Shown one piece after another: positions 6,321 to 7,017 of a stretch of DNA of 7,017 bases. The stretch is from assembly GCA_902768995.1 (NCBI GenBank), contig CACXNN010000096.1, positions 1-7,017 of the forward strand, given 5' to 3'. A program made the translations under genes and the position numbers. The stretch is from an uncultured Eubacteriales bacterium (GTDB taxonomy: Bacteria; Bacillota; Clostridia; Christensenellales; CAG-138). The notes under the pieces are model-generated. The model searched no databases. It was not told the DNA's origin and was given only the letters and a program-made list of their open reading frames with translations. Numbering within the stretch: the stretch's first letter is position 1; every line of letters starts with the position of its first letter.

Positions 6321-6888
6321 GTATCTCTATCAACCGTGCCTTCTGGCCATGGCTCTATACCATTGGGCCTTCGATGAAAGGAAAGGGGAGCAGTATGTTT
6401 TTCGGCTCCTGTTCCCTTTGGTTATCCTGTCTCTTTCGGAGCTAGAAGTGACTTTTCAGAACGTTCGGGTGTATCCGGCAGTCCTGTTGCTGCCTATGGG
6501 GTTTCTCTTTGATAGCCGCGGCTCTATGTGCTGGGAAGAAACGCTGACAGCTTCCCTTATCGGCGGCCTTCTCTGCTGGAAGGCGGCGGACCTCTGGCCC
6601 CTATTCCCTGGCATTTTACCCCTATGCGGGGTGCTTCTGCTCCTTCCGATCATGCTGCTGTGTCGCGAGAGAAAGAATGGATTGCTTTCGTGCGCCTTCG
6701 GGAGCTTGTTTTTTGAACTGTTTTTTTGTCTCAAGGAATACATGCTGTTCTCCTATTGCGTCCTGCGACTGGGCTCCCGAGACGCCTTAAGTTTGGGGAC
6801 GGTAGCCCTGTGCCTGTACGTTCTGACGGAACGGATACGGTGTTTTGCCCGCGCCAGGAGAAAACACGCGATTTCCATATCAAATTGA
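6319..6888 (+). CDS. Integral membrane protein of unknown function
   Basis: I do not recognise this gene with confidence. The product (189 residues from a TTG at 6319, or 179 from ATG 6349) is strongly hydrophobic, with about five or six likely membrane segments: around LYQPCLLAMALYHWAF, FRLLFPLVILSL, VYPAVLLLPMGFLF, LTASLIGGLLCW, a long stretch GILPLCGVLLLLPIMLLC, a segment near GSLFFELFFCL, and ALSLGTVALCLYVL. It has a basic tail (RARRK) probably in the cytoplasm. There is no signal peptidase site or catalytic motif that I can see. Start choice is uncertain. The ATG at 6349 has no Shine-Dalgarno. The TTG keeps a plausible first helix and has AAGGA 11 bases upstream, but that lies inside the terminator hairpin. 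The gene is visibly more A+T-rich than the purine genes and is separated from them by the terminator, so it is probably unrelated to purine metabolism. Its layout vaguely recalls the Bacillus YphA-type sporulation-associated membrane protein; I hold that only as a weak guess. Confidence 0.6.
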   Translation: MYLYQPCLLAMALYHWAFDERKGEQYVFRLLFPLVILSLSELEVTFQNVRVYPAVLLLPMGFLFDSRGSMCWEETLTASLIGGLLCWKAADLWPLFPGILPLCGVLLLLPIMLLCRERKNGLLSCAFGSLFFELFFCLKEYMLFSYCVLRLGSRDALSLGTVALCLYVLTERIRCFARARRKHAISISN

Positions 6889-6907
6889 CAGAATCGAAAA
6901 AAAGTGC

Positions 6908-6935
6908 TTGCATTTTTGGCTCCGATGTGTATAAT
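6908..6935 (+). promoter_or_regulatory. Promoter of the tRNA-Val gene
   Basis: A perfect -10 box TATAAT (6930-6935), preceded by TGTG, lies 16 bases after a weak -35 TTGCAT (6908-6913), with an A-rich stretch just upstream (6897-6903). Transcription would begin near 6942, seven bases before the mature tRNA. Such a short leader suits a stable RNA gene. Confidence 0.65.
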
Positions 6936-6948
6936 TAAATCCTGTCAA

Positions 6949-7017
6949 GGGGTTATAGCTCAGCTGGTTAGAGCGCCACGTTGACATCGTGGAGGTCATT
7001 GGTTCGATTCCAATTAA
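6949..7017 (+). tRNA. tRNA-Val (anticodon GAC), 3' end cut by window edge
   Basis: The cloverleaf can be read directly: acceptor strand GGGGTTA (6949-6955), D arm GCTC/GAGC (6958-6974), anticodon stem CCACG/CGTGG with loop TTGACAT (6981-6987), variable loop AGGTC, and T arm ATTGG/CCAAT with loop TTCGATT (7003-7009). The last three bases TAA pair with TTA of the acceptor strand; the remaining CCCC, the discriminator and any CCA fall beyond the window. Anticodon GAC reads valine codons GUC and GUU. The gene has its own promoter and may be the first of a tRNA cluster. Confidence 0.95.

Noticed and set aside
6395..6445. Short frame of 16 codons with a good ribosome site (AAGGGGAG, 6383-6390)
   Set aside because: It is out of frame within the membrane protein gene, ends after 16 codons, and its product MFFGSCSLWLSCLFRS has no recognisable feature. 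The purine-rich run also encodes the Glu-Arg-Lys-Gly-Glu part of the larger frame.
6885..6890. Perfect TTGACA box upstream of the tRNA
   Set aside because: It lies at the end of the membrane protein gene, and no -10 box occurs 16-18 bases downstream; TATAAT at 6930 is too far away to pair with it.
6949..7017. tRNA gene as an integration site for a mobile element
   Set aside because: No integrase, second tRNA 3' fragment or direct repeat is visible inside the window, and the tRNA 3' end is outside it, so this cannot be supported.

Overview
This window carries part of a purine-catabolism locus, probably from an anaerobic Clostridia-type Firmicute, possibly a gut species. The signs are high-GC coding sequence (roughly 57-60% by eye), strong AGGAGG-type ribosome binding sites, A+T-rich intergenic promoters, and a gene set of molybdenum hydroxylase, purine deaminases and hydantoinase. 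The taxonomic call is an inference.

Layout. Two transcription units diverge from an A+T-rich intergenic region at about 2937-3069. The leftward unit (minus strand) holds an adenine deaminase gene, then xdhA, the molybdenum-binding subunit of xanthine dehydrogenase, which runs off the left edge. The rightward unit (plus strand) holds a dihydropyrimidinase/hydantoinase-family gene, a MocA-like molybdenum cofactor cytidylyltransferase gene and a guanine deaminase gene. These are packed with overlapping stop and start codons and end at a strong intrinsic terminator (6282-6320). To the right lie an unrecognised membrane protein gene of lower GC and a tRNA-Val(GAC) gene with its own promoter, cut by the window end.

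How the genes work together. Adenine deaminase would feed hypoxanthine, and guanine deaminase would feed xanthine, into the xanthine dehydrogenase that XdhA belongs to. MocA would make the cytosine-dinucleotide form of the molybdenum cofactor that XdhA-type enzymes need. The hydantoinase-family enzyme would open a cyclic amide made further along purine or pyrimidine breakdown. The set resembles the E. coli xdh-ygf-hyuA-guaD region and the anaerobic purine/urate-degrading clusters known from gut bacteria. The hallmark partners (ssnA, ygfK, ygeWXY, xdhB/xdhC) are not in this window.

The main anomaly is that the adenine deaminase gene is broken. Both halves are well preserved, but about seven conserved residues (about 17 nt) are missing at 2029-2034 and the frame changes there. 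This is either a recent inactivating deletion or an assembly error. I see no clearly novel system; the rest is a coherent version of known metabolism.
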